Shown: positions 55,477 through 64,000 of the stretch, in pieces
How the letters are laid out: each line of letters begins with the position of its first letter
Numbering within the stretch: the first letter of the stretch is position 1
Origin: Euclidia mi
Lineage: Eukaryota > Arthropoda > Insecta > Lepidoptera > Erebidae
Direction of reading: 5' to 3'
Assembly (NCBI GenBank): GCA_944739405.2
Contig: OX123182.2
Coordinates: 42,099,598-42,163,597, forward strand
Length of the DNA stretch: 64,000 nt
Made by a program: the position numbers and the translations under genes
Notes under the pieces: model-generated
Seen by the model: the letters and a program-made list of their open reading frames with translations, nothing else
Database searches by the model: none
What the model was told of the DNA's origin: nothing

Positions 55477-55612
55477 ATACATACATACATAGACTCACGC
55501 CTGTTTCCCGGAGGGGTAGGCAGAGACTACGGAACGCCATTTGCAACGATCCTGACATATCTCTCTTGCTTCATTCACTCCCATCAGATTCCTCATGCAT
55601 GCTCTTAAAAAA
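55477..55612 (-). mobile_element. RTE 3' end, same family as 12745-14445
   Basis: The minus strand matches 14320-14443 closely: GAGCATGCATGAGGAATCTG, GAGAGATATGTCAGGATCG, CTCTGCCTACCCCTCCGGG and a terminal ATGT repeat. This is a strongly 5'-truncated copy of about 135 bp. Confidence 0.8.
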
Positions 55613-55619
55613 TAATTAT

Positions 55620-56165
55620 CTCAACAAAATACACCTTTACCTAAAGGATGACCGGCGGAATGTATCCACCGACCAATAACAATTTTTAAGCTATATACGT
55701 ACCTAACTGCGAAATTTCTTAAAACCATTTCTGCAGTATTTGTGGAGAAATCTTTCGACTGCATTCCCGCGGATTTAGATTCTTGCTACATATCAACAGC
55801 AGATTATAATGTTGTTTGCATCAAACGTTGACACATATTATTATCGAACATTTTATTACATCGTTATTCTATGTACATACTACATCTTATTAGTGTGTGT
55901 ATTTAATAATAATAATATAATAAAAACGTTTATTTTCACACTGGGATTGTAGGTTTTACACAAGCTGTATTCATGAGTTGTTAAATTACAAATTACAATA
56001 AAAATGGGTGATGTACTGTATTCCTAAATAGGCTAAAGATTAGCCTGTGATTAGGAAAAACAGTGCCTATCCCCTTTTTGTTATTTATCTAAAAACAAAG
56101 TATACTAAAAGCAATGAATACTGATTCTAAAAGTAAAAAATAATAAGGATTAATTTAGTATTAGG
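55620..56165. other. AT-rich DNA, no gene seen
   Basis: Nothing recognisable. Confidence 0.4.
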
Positions 56166-56169
56166 ATTA

Positions 56170-56170
<1 letters not shown>

Positions 56171-56235
<65 letters not shown>
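56171..56235. repeat. (TG)n microsatellite
   Basis: About 32 uninterrupted TG units. Confidence 0.97.
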
Positions 56236-56237
<2 letters not shown>

Positions 56238-56329
56238 CACTTCATTGCTGCCAATGTTGGAAGGAAGACGCCACGGTATAGACATCAGGTTTATTTGCCG
56301 CTGGGAGCACGAATAGCAGTGAATGCAGG

Positions 56330-56396
56330 CAGCATATTTGGATTATCGTAGAGCTTGTACTATGGGTACTAGACAATGGATAAACATATATATATA
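56330..56396 (-). mobile_element. SINE 3' body fragment
   Basis: The minus strand has GTTTATCCATTGTCTAG and CATAGTACAAGCTCTA, matching the body of the SINE at 39326-39588. Confidence 0.6.
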
Positions 56397-56790
56397 GTCT
56401 ATCAACGAGTGCGTCATACTCGTAATGACTTACGGAGCCGAGACGATGCGAATGGTCCACCTATTCGAGGTCGATCAGTGAAGAAATGAAAAGATGCGAC
56501 AGAGAAATAAAGTAATTGACATAACCCAAAGAATTAGCAAGCTGAAGTGGCATTGAGCTGGTAACATTTGTTGAAGAACCTTTGGAGTAGTCGTGTTTCG
56601 GAGTAGTCACCGCTTTTTGGCAAACAACTACCTGCAGCTAGGTGGAGCAATGATTTTCGCAAAATGGCTGGCAGCGGTTAGATACGAAGAGCCGGGAATT
56701 GGGTTCAGTGGTGTGCTACCAGAGAGGTATTGAGAGCCAGCAGCGGACGGCGCGGCGCAGATTGATGATGCTGAAGTGAATATAAACCTG
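56397..56790 (+). pseudogene. RTE C-terminal domain fragment (second RTE family)
   Basis: Decayed frames read FNECVILVMTYGAETM, IDITQRISKLKWH and, in other frames, ADDLVKMAGSG-like and RRAGNWVQWC-like words, the post-RT domain of RTE elements. Several stops and frameshifts interrupt it. It abuts a SINE fragment on its left. Confidence 0.6.
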
Positions 56791-56984
56791 GAGAACAGCG
56801 ATAACCTAGTGGAGATACCAACAGACTGCTATGTAAAGGCGAATCGAATTCATTGAACATCCACGGTGCACACCACTGACTTTTCGGAGTTATGTGCATA
56901 TTTAATTGCTAATTACCGTTCCCTCGCCTACCAACGCCTCTGAGAACACGTTAAGACGTCGTTCTCGGTTGTCAAAAAGATCTT

Positions 56985-57175
56985 TGACAGTCGACGTAGG
57001 GATTCAGTTCCACTGAATAACCTGACTCTAGTTTAAACCATGGAATATCGCTTTGTCTTTGGGTGGCGAAATTTAGACAGCAATTTGGTCTGTGGCAAAG
57101 CTAATAATTAGTCAAGTCCGATTAAACTAATAAGCGGACCTCGGGTTACAACTGGGATAAATCTAGGAGAATGAT
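56985..57175 (+). mobile_element. Retroposon tail fragment (CCGGTTAGACT type)
   Basis: It parallels 49485-49690: ATGGAATATCGCTTTG, AAGTCCGATTAAACTAATAAG, GCGGACCTCGGG and an AGAATGAT end. Confidence 0.5.
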
Positions 57176-57208
57176 ACAACTGAAGAATATATTTCAGTAA
57201 AAACTTAA

Positions 57209-58076
57209 TCCTATAAAAAACAATACTTGTCAAAAAACCAAGTTGAGATGAGATCCTATAAAAAAATATACTTGTAAAAAAACCAAGTCTCGCTACCGTA
57301 AAAAGTTGTGAGATCCATGTTATAAGAATGTTTTATACAAATAGATTGACTCGGCCATCGCATGAAAACACAATAAATCTCATAAGTATATATAAAGTAG
57401 GTTGTTTAGTGCGATTGCCAAGTAAATCTATTTGTATACAACATTAAAGATTTTTAATTAACCGACTTGGTATAACATGGATCTCACAACTTTTTACGGT
57501 AGCGAGACTTGGTTTTTTTACAAGTATATTTTTTTATAGGATCTCATTTCTTTTTGTAGATAGTTCTACTTTTGTCCTTTCCGGTAACTTCTACTTCTTG
57601 TATACCAACAGCGAATTTTCTTAATTAAAGCCTTAACTGCAAATGTTATTTTGTAATCCTTTATTTTTATATAGGATTACAACGTTATTTATGCAGTTGA
57701 TGTATCTCGAAAACTGGACAGCAATTGAAAAATATTTAAGTTTTTCCTTGATTCATACACTAAACAAAAATTGTATTCTAAATTTGAAGCTTCTATGTCT
57801 GCTATAAGTCCCTAAGACTTTTGATGATCGGTCAGTGAGTGACAAAATTAGAAACTTTGACTCGTTATAATTCTTAAACTACTGCTTTAAATTGAATTAA
57901 ATTTGAAATATACCATGTTTATACAATGCCTGCTTGGTTACAAAAAAATCATGCTTCTAGTGTTATCCACAATGAAGCTATAGGGGGCCGAAAATGGCCT
58001 GAATTGCTTCGAGAAAAGGATGGTACGGCCGTGACGCTTTTTTGCTCGACTTGGCGGGGGCACTGCCGTGCCCCCA
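57209..58076 (+). mobile_element. Long-hairpin repeat family, copy 2
   Basis: A hairpin spans 57254-57541 with the same arm words as copy 1 (GAGATCCATGT, AACTTTTTACGGT, AAGTCTCGC), preceded by a partial duplicate of its left tip at 57209-57252. The region rightward, through GATGATCGGTCAGTGAGTGAC and CCGAAAATGGCCTGAATTGC to the GC-rich hairpin at 58056-58075, matches copy 1. The left arm has lost about 20 bases of the distal stem (ACCGACTTGG region) that the right arm keeps, so pairing is less complete than in copy 1. Confidence 0.65.
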
Positions 58077-58665
58077 GATAAGGAATTGTGCGTCGAAATA
58101 CGACGACAAAAAAGGCGCTACATAGATTTTGCACACAGGCGCTGACTTGGGTCGGCTCGGCCCTAGACCGGCAGTCCACCTTGCGGGAGCCCAACCTTGG
58201 GGTCGCAGGTAGCGGATGGATGCCTTGGGGATTATTGCTTTTGGCGGATATATGCTCAATATATCCACCTATGGACGTCTTTTGGCTGATATGAGACGAC
58301 CACGTGTATGTCTGCTTGCGATACCCTCCTCGTGATTTACTGTATGAAAACTCCTTGAAAACCGTTGAGTTGTTTTTGAGTCGATCGTAAACAGGTTGAC
58401 AGACGCGGCGAGGGACTTTGCTTTATAATCATTATAATAAAACAATGGTTGCTAATAAAGCCTATATTCACAATGAAAAACAAATTCTCGTATATTTTCG
58501 TTTAGATGAGATTTCAAATCACTTATTTTAAATATGTAACAACATGAGGATATAAAAATATGGCAATATGATAGGAAAGATTTTTTTCACTTATTCGGTT
58601 ACAATTCATTTTTGTCAGAGTTGTAGGTAACTAATCGAACCAAGACTCCAAAATGAAATAATCTT
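58077..58665. other. Moderately GC-rich then AT-rich DNA, no gene seen
   Basis: Frames are open at 58088-58294 (+) and 57978-58268 (-) over a GC-richer stretch with GACTTGGGTCGGCTCGGCC, without recognisable motifs. The stretch may be the continuing 3' part of the hairpin family that copy 1 lacks. Confidence 0.35.
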
Positions 58666-58668
58666 CAC

Positions 58669-59417
58669 CATACAATTTTATTTAAACGGGTCTTATTCGC
58701 GATATTTAATTAATTTAAGGTATAAATACCTATGTTTTACCGACGTTTCGGCCGTCTTACAACAGCTTTGGTCGCGGCAGGACTGACGTCATCTCAGCGT
58801 CGTCCTTGTGAAGCGCGGGGTTCGGCAGCTACCCTCACGTGTTTTTTATTTTTATTTTTATCCGAACTGTCGGTACGTCGACACACAACACTTATGACGT
58901 CTACACCCTGATGAGCTGTGTTACTACGGCGGGGTTTACATTTGTTGATTACTGGATTCCAAGTTGTAGACAGTCTGTATCCATCTTGCCGGTTGAAATT
59001 TTTATGTTTTTTGATTTCAACCGCTTCACGTACTATCCTGGAGTAATAGTGACGATCGGTAGATAAGACCTTCGGTTGATGTAATTCGATCCAGTGGTTT
59101 GTTCCAGACTCCAACAAATGCTCAGCTATGGCAGACTTGTTAATTTGTGTGTGTAGACGTCATAAGTGTTGTGTGTCGACGTACCGACAGTTCGGATAAA
59201 AATAAAAATAAAAAACAAGTGAGGGTAGCTGCCGAAACCCGCGCTTCACAAGGACGACACTGAGATGACATCAGTCCTGCCGCGACCAAGGCTGTTGTAA
59301 AACAGCCGAAACGTCGGTAAAACATAGGTATTTATACCTTAAATTAATTAAATATCGCGAATAAGACCCGTTTAAATAAAATTGTATGATGTATACAAAT
59401 CGCGAAAGTTTAAAATC
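58669..59417 (-). mobile_element. Miniature Penelope-like element with long inverted repeats
   Basis: A 14-bp TSD, GAAATAATCTTCAC, lies at 58655-58668 and 59418-59431. Inside, 58669-58909 is the near-perfect reverse complement of about 59147-59388, i.e. inverted terminal repeats of about 240 bp. A 29-bp extension (59389-59417) lies outside the right repeat. Only about 240 bp remain between the repeats and encode the end of the GIY-YIG domain. The CCGAAACGTCGG word in the arm is shared with the 19-kb PLE (GAAACGTCGGCTAG). Confidence 0.8.
58794..59117 (-). pseudogene. PLE GIY-YIG C-terminal remnant
   Basis: The frame reads GTNHWIELHQPKVL, then SRIVREAVEIKKHKNFNRQDGY and STTWNPVI, matching EAIEIKKHPNFNGEDGW and AWDPVI of the 19-kb PLE. 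The REAVEIKK Glu is retained, but the GIY and YIG strands and all of RT are missing. The C-terminal tail runs into the terminal repeat. Confidence 0.8.
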
Positions 59418-59464
59418 GAAATAATCTTCACTATAACGATATACAGTCAGCGTGTACCTAACAT

Positions 59465-59640
59465 GGTATTACCTGGCCTATATGTATTAGGCTGACCTCA
59501 GATTGGGTGTGCGCGTTGCACAGGCGTACCCGGCGTGCGCTCAGCCTTCATTCTGTAGTACAAAGTAAACGCCGGGCGCATGTCGAGCGCAAGCTCAAGG
59601 AACGCGCATGCGGCGTGAGAGTGGCCCAGGTAATATTTAC
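59465..59640. mobile_element. MITE-like element, about 175 bp
   Basis: GTATTACCTGGCC at 59467-59479 and GGCCCAGGTAATAT at 59623-59636 are inverted. The interior is GC-rich and partly palindromic (ACCCGGCGT against ACGCCGGGC). It contrasts with AT-rich flanks. No TSD was confirmed. Confidence 0.5.
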
Positions 59641-59969
59641 TAGGCGTCAATAAAAAACTAATATATTTGATAAGCCTAATTGCAATTTAACGAACTCTAC
59701 GTAAGGTGATTGTAACAATTAAAAATTAATTTGCATGGAATATTTCGTACACACTATTAAAACGGCTTATCGGTTGTATGTCGATGTTCTGTTGTGAAAA
59801 AACCAATTAGGTATTTTCGTCAAGCGTCTCATGTATTGGCAAACTAATATTGTACTTACACTATTACTCATATATTTTCTCCTCATGTCTTATATAACTA
59901 TGAACGAACATTTAAAGCTAATCATCGTTAGCGGATCCGCTTGTGTGGTGACGGTTATAACTGAGAAAA

Positions 59970-60015
59970 GAAGCTGGATTGACATAATATATTATTATTA
60001 TGTCACTCCAGCTTC
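59970..60015. repeat. 20-bp imperfect hairpin, one mismatch
   Basis: Arms 59970-59989 (GAAGCTGGATTGACATAATA) and 59996-60015 pair at 19 of 20 positions around a 6-base loop. The size is like a small-RNA precursor stem, but the flanks show no lower stem. Confidence 0.7.
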
Positions 60016-60129
60016 CTTACTATCTCCACATATTCTTACCATAATATTGCTTCATTGCAAACTAAAAGAAGGGCAGTCAAACACACTGTCACATTTATAA
60101 TATCAGGATAAATAATAATATAAGTACTC

Positions 60130-60440
60130 GTACATGGGCAGGTCGATCGCGGAACGCGTCGTAGGACATTCATCGACCAAATCGGGGTCGTTTTGAAAAG
60201 AGGTAAGGTTCGAAGCACCCAGTGAGTACGTATGTAAAGAGTAATGAATGTAGAGGAAGCGCAGGGTTGCAATGAAAGAAGCAAGTGGCGTACTGTTGTC
60301 TCTGCTTACAACGACGGGAAAAAGGCGTGAGTATATGTATGTACCCCAAATGGCTAAAAACGTAATTACCTCCTAGATTATAGTATAAGCGTCGTTTGAC
60401 GGTTTCCGCAGACATCTGCGCAGCATGGTACATGGAACAT
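60130..60440. pseudogene. RTE tail joined to an RLE-LINE fragment
   Basis: On the + strand 60130-60340 is a decayed RTE 3' end (GTCGATCGCGGAACGCGTCG, GTGGCGTACTGTTGTCTCTGC, AAAGGCGTGAGTATATGTATG). Abutting it on the minus strand, 60350-60440 encodes AAQMSAETVKRRLYYNLGGNYVF, shown in part, which matches SAEALKRRKYGNLAGNYIF in the LINE at 1144-3300. So a second, very short copy of that family exists here. Confidence 0.65.
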
Positions 60441-60444
60441 TTTC

Positions 60445-61530
60445 TTAATATTATTTCTAGTTCTTTAATTAAGAACCAAACTTCAAAGTGAATAATCCGA
60501 GCCAAAAAACTCACAAAATATTCAAGCATTCAGAGAAATTCTTTCGAAATGTTGATAGTGGTGCCAAAAGTCCGACGCTGTTAAAACTTTATGATAATTA
60601 GTAAGTCGAGCGAGCTAATTCAAAGATCAAGCCGCAGATATACTTAGTAGTTTGTCGCCCGATGTAATATCGCTACAGCTCCATGTAACACTTGAGGAAT
60701 TTCCACGACTCGAGTTCAACAAATAATAGAATAAACAAATAATAAGTTTCAAACTTAACCGTAGTCTCACTAGTTTCAGTCAATAGACTCGTAATATAGA
60801 CAGTTTCAATCACAACACTTTCTTATTTGAGTTGGAAACTTGTGAAATCCACGAAGCACATTAGTGAAGTCAGTTCACAGTCAAGATCCACATCATTACT
60901 GTAGATGTGAAGTTAATGTAAAATGTAGTCACCACGTTATTTTTATACGATTACGGAGCCACTAAATCATCGGAACTCATTAATCGAAGTTTCTGGAAGT
61001 ACTTGGTGGCTGACGCCTACTGCCTTTGGCACAGCCCCGCCTCAGCGCGGCGCCAATTTAAATGATAAAATTCAGATCCCTCAAAGGATAAAATTCAGAT
61101 AATTCCGCCCTAAACTAAATTAAAAATCTCAAGTATTTGTTATTTTTAATAATGCGTTTGTTTTCCGAATTTGACTAGGTACGTTTAGTTAACATATTAA
61201 GACACGTATTATAAAAGAAATAGATTGTAATGTATGAACCATCCAACCACATACGATCGAAACATTAATCAAAACTGTAACGCCGAAACACCTTGTTATA
61301 TCTTCATCCCGAATATATTAATAAATAATTTACATTGTTTACATATTATATAAATTTTATTACTTGGATAAAATATTTCAAAATACACGGTGAATTCCAA
61401 GCTGAAATATGATATTCCTCCTCGGTGACTAAACTTTATTGGCATTTAATGCCATTATAGAAATAATGGCTTTTTAAATCATTACGTTACTCGTAAAAGA
61501 CTTAAGTAGGCATCTAGGCATACAAAACGG
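60445..61530. other. AT-rich DNA, no gene seen
   Basis: No supportable gene or repeat, apart from a short direct repeat GATAAAATTCAGAT at 61063-61076 and 61088-61101. Confidence 0.4.
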
Positions 61531-61547
61531 CAGGCTACAATACTAGT

Positions 61548-62142
61548 CCCCCCCTGTGGGGTCTCCACCTTGTCGTGGTGGGGGGGCTCAGTAACGGTGG
61601 CTTGGACACCCGCGGTGAAGCTAAGAGAGATCCTGGGAGTGGACGCTCCGCGTGGGCTTGTAAGGGGCCTGCGCGGGATGCGTCCAAAGGTGCGGGTGCG
61701 GGGGACAGTTCTGCCTGTCCGTTGCAGTCGGGTGCGGTCGCGGGAGGAGAGGCGTTCGGATGTTGCGTTGCCGCGCGCCCTATATCCCGCGACCAAAGGG
61801 GGGCGCACCTTTCGATGTGTTGCGGTGGGGCCGCAGAGGAGTAGGAGATGCGGTGTTGTCAGGTTGCCGTCCTTCCTATCCTCTGCTGCCGCTGGGTGTG
61901 TTGGCGGCGGAGCCCAACACCTTCATCCGCCGCCAAGGAGGTTGTGGCCTTCTGGCTATCCGCCGGGGTGTCAGGGTAGAATACTAACGCGACCCCTGGC
62001 ACCCCAAAATGGCGTGAAAGTATGCGCTGTGGTTTTAGTGGGTATTACGGCCTTGTACTCCAGCCGTCGAGTCCCACATACTCCCCGCTTTTCAGCCTGC
62101 GGGGAAATGCGTAAATGCAGTTCCACAGAGAGAAAAAAAAAT
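61548..62142 (+). mobile_element. 595-bp R1-like short retroposon
   Basis: A 13-bp TSD, CTACAATACTAGT, lies at 61535-61547 and 62143-62155. The element starts CCCCCCCTGTGGGGTCTCC then CCACCTTGTCGTGGTGG (the 5' end of an R1-type LINE), is GC-rich throughout, and ends with GTGGTTTTAGTGGGTAT ... CCCACATACTCCC and a short A tail (62133-62140). No RT or endonuclease is encoded, so 5' and 3' LINE ends are joined with the middle absent. Open frames across it (for example 61570-62154) reflect GC content and share nothing with known proteins as far as I can see. Confidence 0.8.
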
Positions 62143-62159
62143 CTACAATACTAGTACCT

Positions 62160-63080
62160 GCGTAACTTTAAGGCATATGCATGAGAAAGAAGTTACAGTA
62201 GCTCTATATAAAAGTTTTCGCTATAAATATAAGCCATCGAAATTAAACGACAATGTGAGTCATTTTCTTACTAAACAATACTCTGCCTACCGGTGACACG
62301 CGTATTCGCTTGCAAGCTTTAACTGTAACTACGAACTCACAGTAACGAGGTCCTAGTGTGTACTCTATGTACGTGACGTGACATTCACGTTGCTTGTAAT
62401 CGTGACAGGATGCCATCGCGTTCATTTACTAGTGATTCGATTGTGGGCACTAAGTTTTAAGTGTGCACTTGTTCGCAAAATTGACGCAATTTGAACATAA
62501 ATTCATTGTGTAACCAGCTCTTTGAACCGACAAATATAGCTTTTTTTTTGGGAAAAAAGGACAGATGAGTCTGGCGAAGGGACTGTGAACTACATATAGC
62601 ATAGATCATGGAAGGGTTACAAGAAATGTCTATATACTTAAACATGATTGTAAATTACGAACGCATATATTGCAACGCAAGTTATAATTAGAGCTTGAGC
62701 ACCCGTTTTTATTATCCTACTTAAATAGCCAAATGCCCGACTGAATGTTACTCAAAGACCAAAATCAGCTTAAATATTACTCACTGCTATCTTCAAATAA
62801 TGTCCACAAGGAAAAGACAAATAAATTAGGTTTAGAGTTTGCTTGATATTTGCTAGCTCTAAGTATCTCGGCTCTTATGGCGACAGTTCTTACTGTTTTA
62901 ACAAGATGTCGCTCGGAGGTGTAGTTTCAGTACGTCAACATAGAAACAAAAATATTTACCATTTGTTTCAAAGCAATATTCTTAAAAATTGGAGTATTTT
63001 TAGATATTCTATAATATTTATTAGACTTAACGAATGTTCCAAGATGTGTTTGCTAAAATATTGAAGAGGATGCCGGAGGA
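62160..63080. other. AT-rich DNA, no gene seen
   Basis: No supportable gene or recognised repeat. Confidence 0.4.
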
Positions 63081-63084
63081 AATT

Positions 63085-63300
63085 ATTTGTAAGAAAAGCG
63101 TGGAGCATTGCTTGTTCTGTGTCCTCAGTGAGAAAATACTGAAGGCACACAATCAATGCACATAGAGGACTATTAATTTAGGTGCATCGAGATTCCGGTA
63201 GTCGCTTTGTGGAAAAGCTAATATTCAGCCAAATCCGGTTAGACTAGAAAGCGGACCCCAGACTGAAACTGGGATAACGGTTAGAGAAAGAAGATCGAGA
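63085..63300 (+). mobile_element. Retroposon tail fragment (CCGGTTAGACT type), longest copy
   Basis: It has GCGTGGAGCATTGCTTGTTC, GTGCATCGAGATTCCGGTAG, CCAAATCCGGTTAGACTAG, GCGGACCCCAGACTG and AAAGAAGAT, the coding end and tail of a GAT/GAA-tailed RTE-type family shared with 49485 and 56985. Confidence 0.55.
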
Positions 63301-64000
63301 TTACGTGACAGGGTAAATATTTCGTGCTAAATTCACGATTATTCTACCATCACGTTATTGATTGGTAAGTGAAACATAACGTACAACGTCATACAAGATT
63401 TCTAGCCATTCGCGTAAAAATAGGTATATAAAACATACTATAATGTACGTAAAATAGTGATATGAAAATTAAAAGAGCTTAAATTTACCAGTACGCTTCG
63501 ATAAGCCGTACTTAATTTTATTTATGCAAAGCTATGGCAATTTGATTGAAATGCAAAACACAAGATTCGCTGCTTCACTAAAATGGTAGTAAAACACAGC
63601 AATAACTTGCAAAGTGATCTATTACTATTTCATTATATGCCTTCAAAGAGAAACCAAGTTATATTCTGGACTGTTTCCTGGGAACACCTAAATTGTTTCG
63701 AGGAAAACATAATCTGCGTGTCTCTGTATACAAACGTATTTATTATTATAACAAATTGGCGTATTCGTGCAAGATTTGTAAATTTTATGGCTTTTGTTTG
63801 ATAATACCGTGCTACTAATTGAGAGCAAGTTATTCCGGTAATAGAGTAACTACTAGCGTAATGGGTTTGATTCCTATACGGGACAGTGGCTTTCTTGGTG
63901 TCCATTTATTCGGTACAGTCCTCCACGATCCATGATTTATTCTTGTGATATAAAGAAAAGCCTTATTAGTCCAGACTAAACCCATTGAAAAATAGTTGAC
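63301..64000. other. AT-rich DNA to the window edge, no gene seen
   Basis: Short frames at 63583-63801 (+) and 63633-63905 (-) overlap on opposite strands and lack motifs. Confidence 0.4.

Noticed and set aside
58700..59350. Hammerhead ribozyme in the PLE terminal repeats
   Set aside because: GAAACGTC is present, and a stem precedes it, but the CUGANGA core is missing in both PLE copies here.
61570..62154. 194-codon frame as a protein
   Set aside because: It crosses the whole short retroposon and its A tail; no similarity to the ORFs of R1-type LINEs that I can see.

Overview
The window looks like a piece of a lepidopteran (moth or butterfly) nuclear genome. It is AT-rich, has no bacterial-style gene packing, and is filled with repeats I associate with Lepidoptera: RTE-type tails ending in GAT repeats, tRNA-headed SINEs whose tails match RTE elements, an R1-like LINE tail, a short Helitron ending in CTAG, a copia element with an insect-type primer site, Penelope-like elements with a GIY-YIG nuclease, and a Tc1 element. 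The order-level call rests on recognising these families from memory, not on a search. No complete host gene is visible. The only host-like coding sequence is one terminal exon at the left edge, and a retroposon has split it.

Layout. 1-3.3 kb: the broken terminal exon, then a 5'-truncated LINE with a restriction-like endonuclease, both insertions with clear target-site duplications (TSDs). 3.3-12.7 kb: AT-rich intergenic DNA with a perfect palindrome, a minisatellite that flips orientation, the first copy of a long-hairpin repeat, SINE and RTE tails and a 242-bp Helitron. 12.7-14.4 kb: a decayed RTE LINE. 15.8-37.4 kb: the dominant structure, one roughly 4-kb unit present three times. Copy A (15.8-27.0 kb, +) is split by a Penelope-like element, which is split by a copia element, which carries a MITE in its gag. 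Copy C (27.67-32.27 kb, -) carries an apparently intact Tc1 element. Copy B (32.6-37.4 kb, +) carries a GC-rich insert. C and B form a nearly identical inverted pair with arms of about 3.0 kb once private insertions are removed. 37.4-45.3 kb: SINEs, a GC-rich possible LTR remnant and arrays of a repeat with a period near 130 bp. 45.3-48.2 kb: a long, nearly intact CR1/Jockey-group LINE ORF. 48.2-52.6 kb: an R1-clade scrap and a decayed RTE with its endonuclease. 52.6-64 kb: LINE and SINE fragments, a 5S-rRNA-like repeat, the second long-hairpin copy, a miniature Penelope element with 14-bp TSDs, and a 595-bp R1-like short retroposon.

The elements do not form a pathway. What they record is layered transposition: A/B/C duplication, then private insertions into each copy, with the empty copies serving as unoccupied-site controls. 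I found no CRISPR array, operon, rRNA gene or functional tRNA gene. The strongest novel-looking items are the triplicated/inverted segment with its nested young elements, the long-hairpin family, and the YLDD-type LINE.
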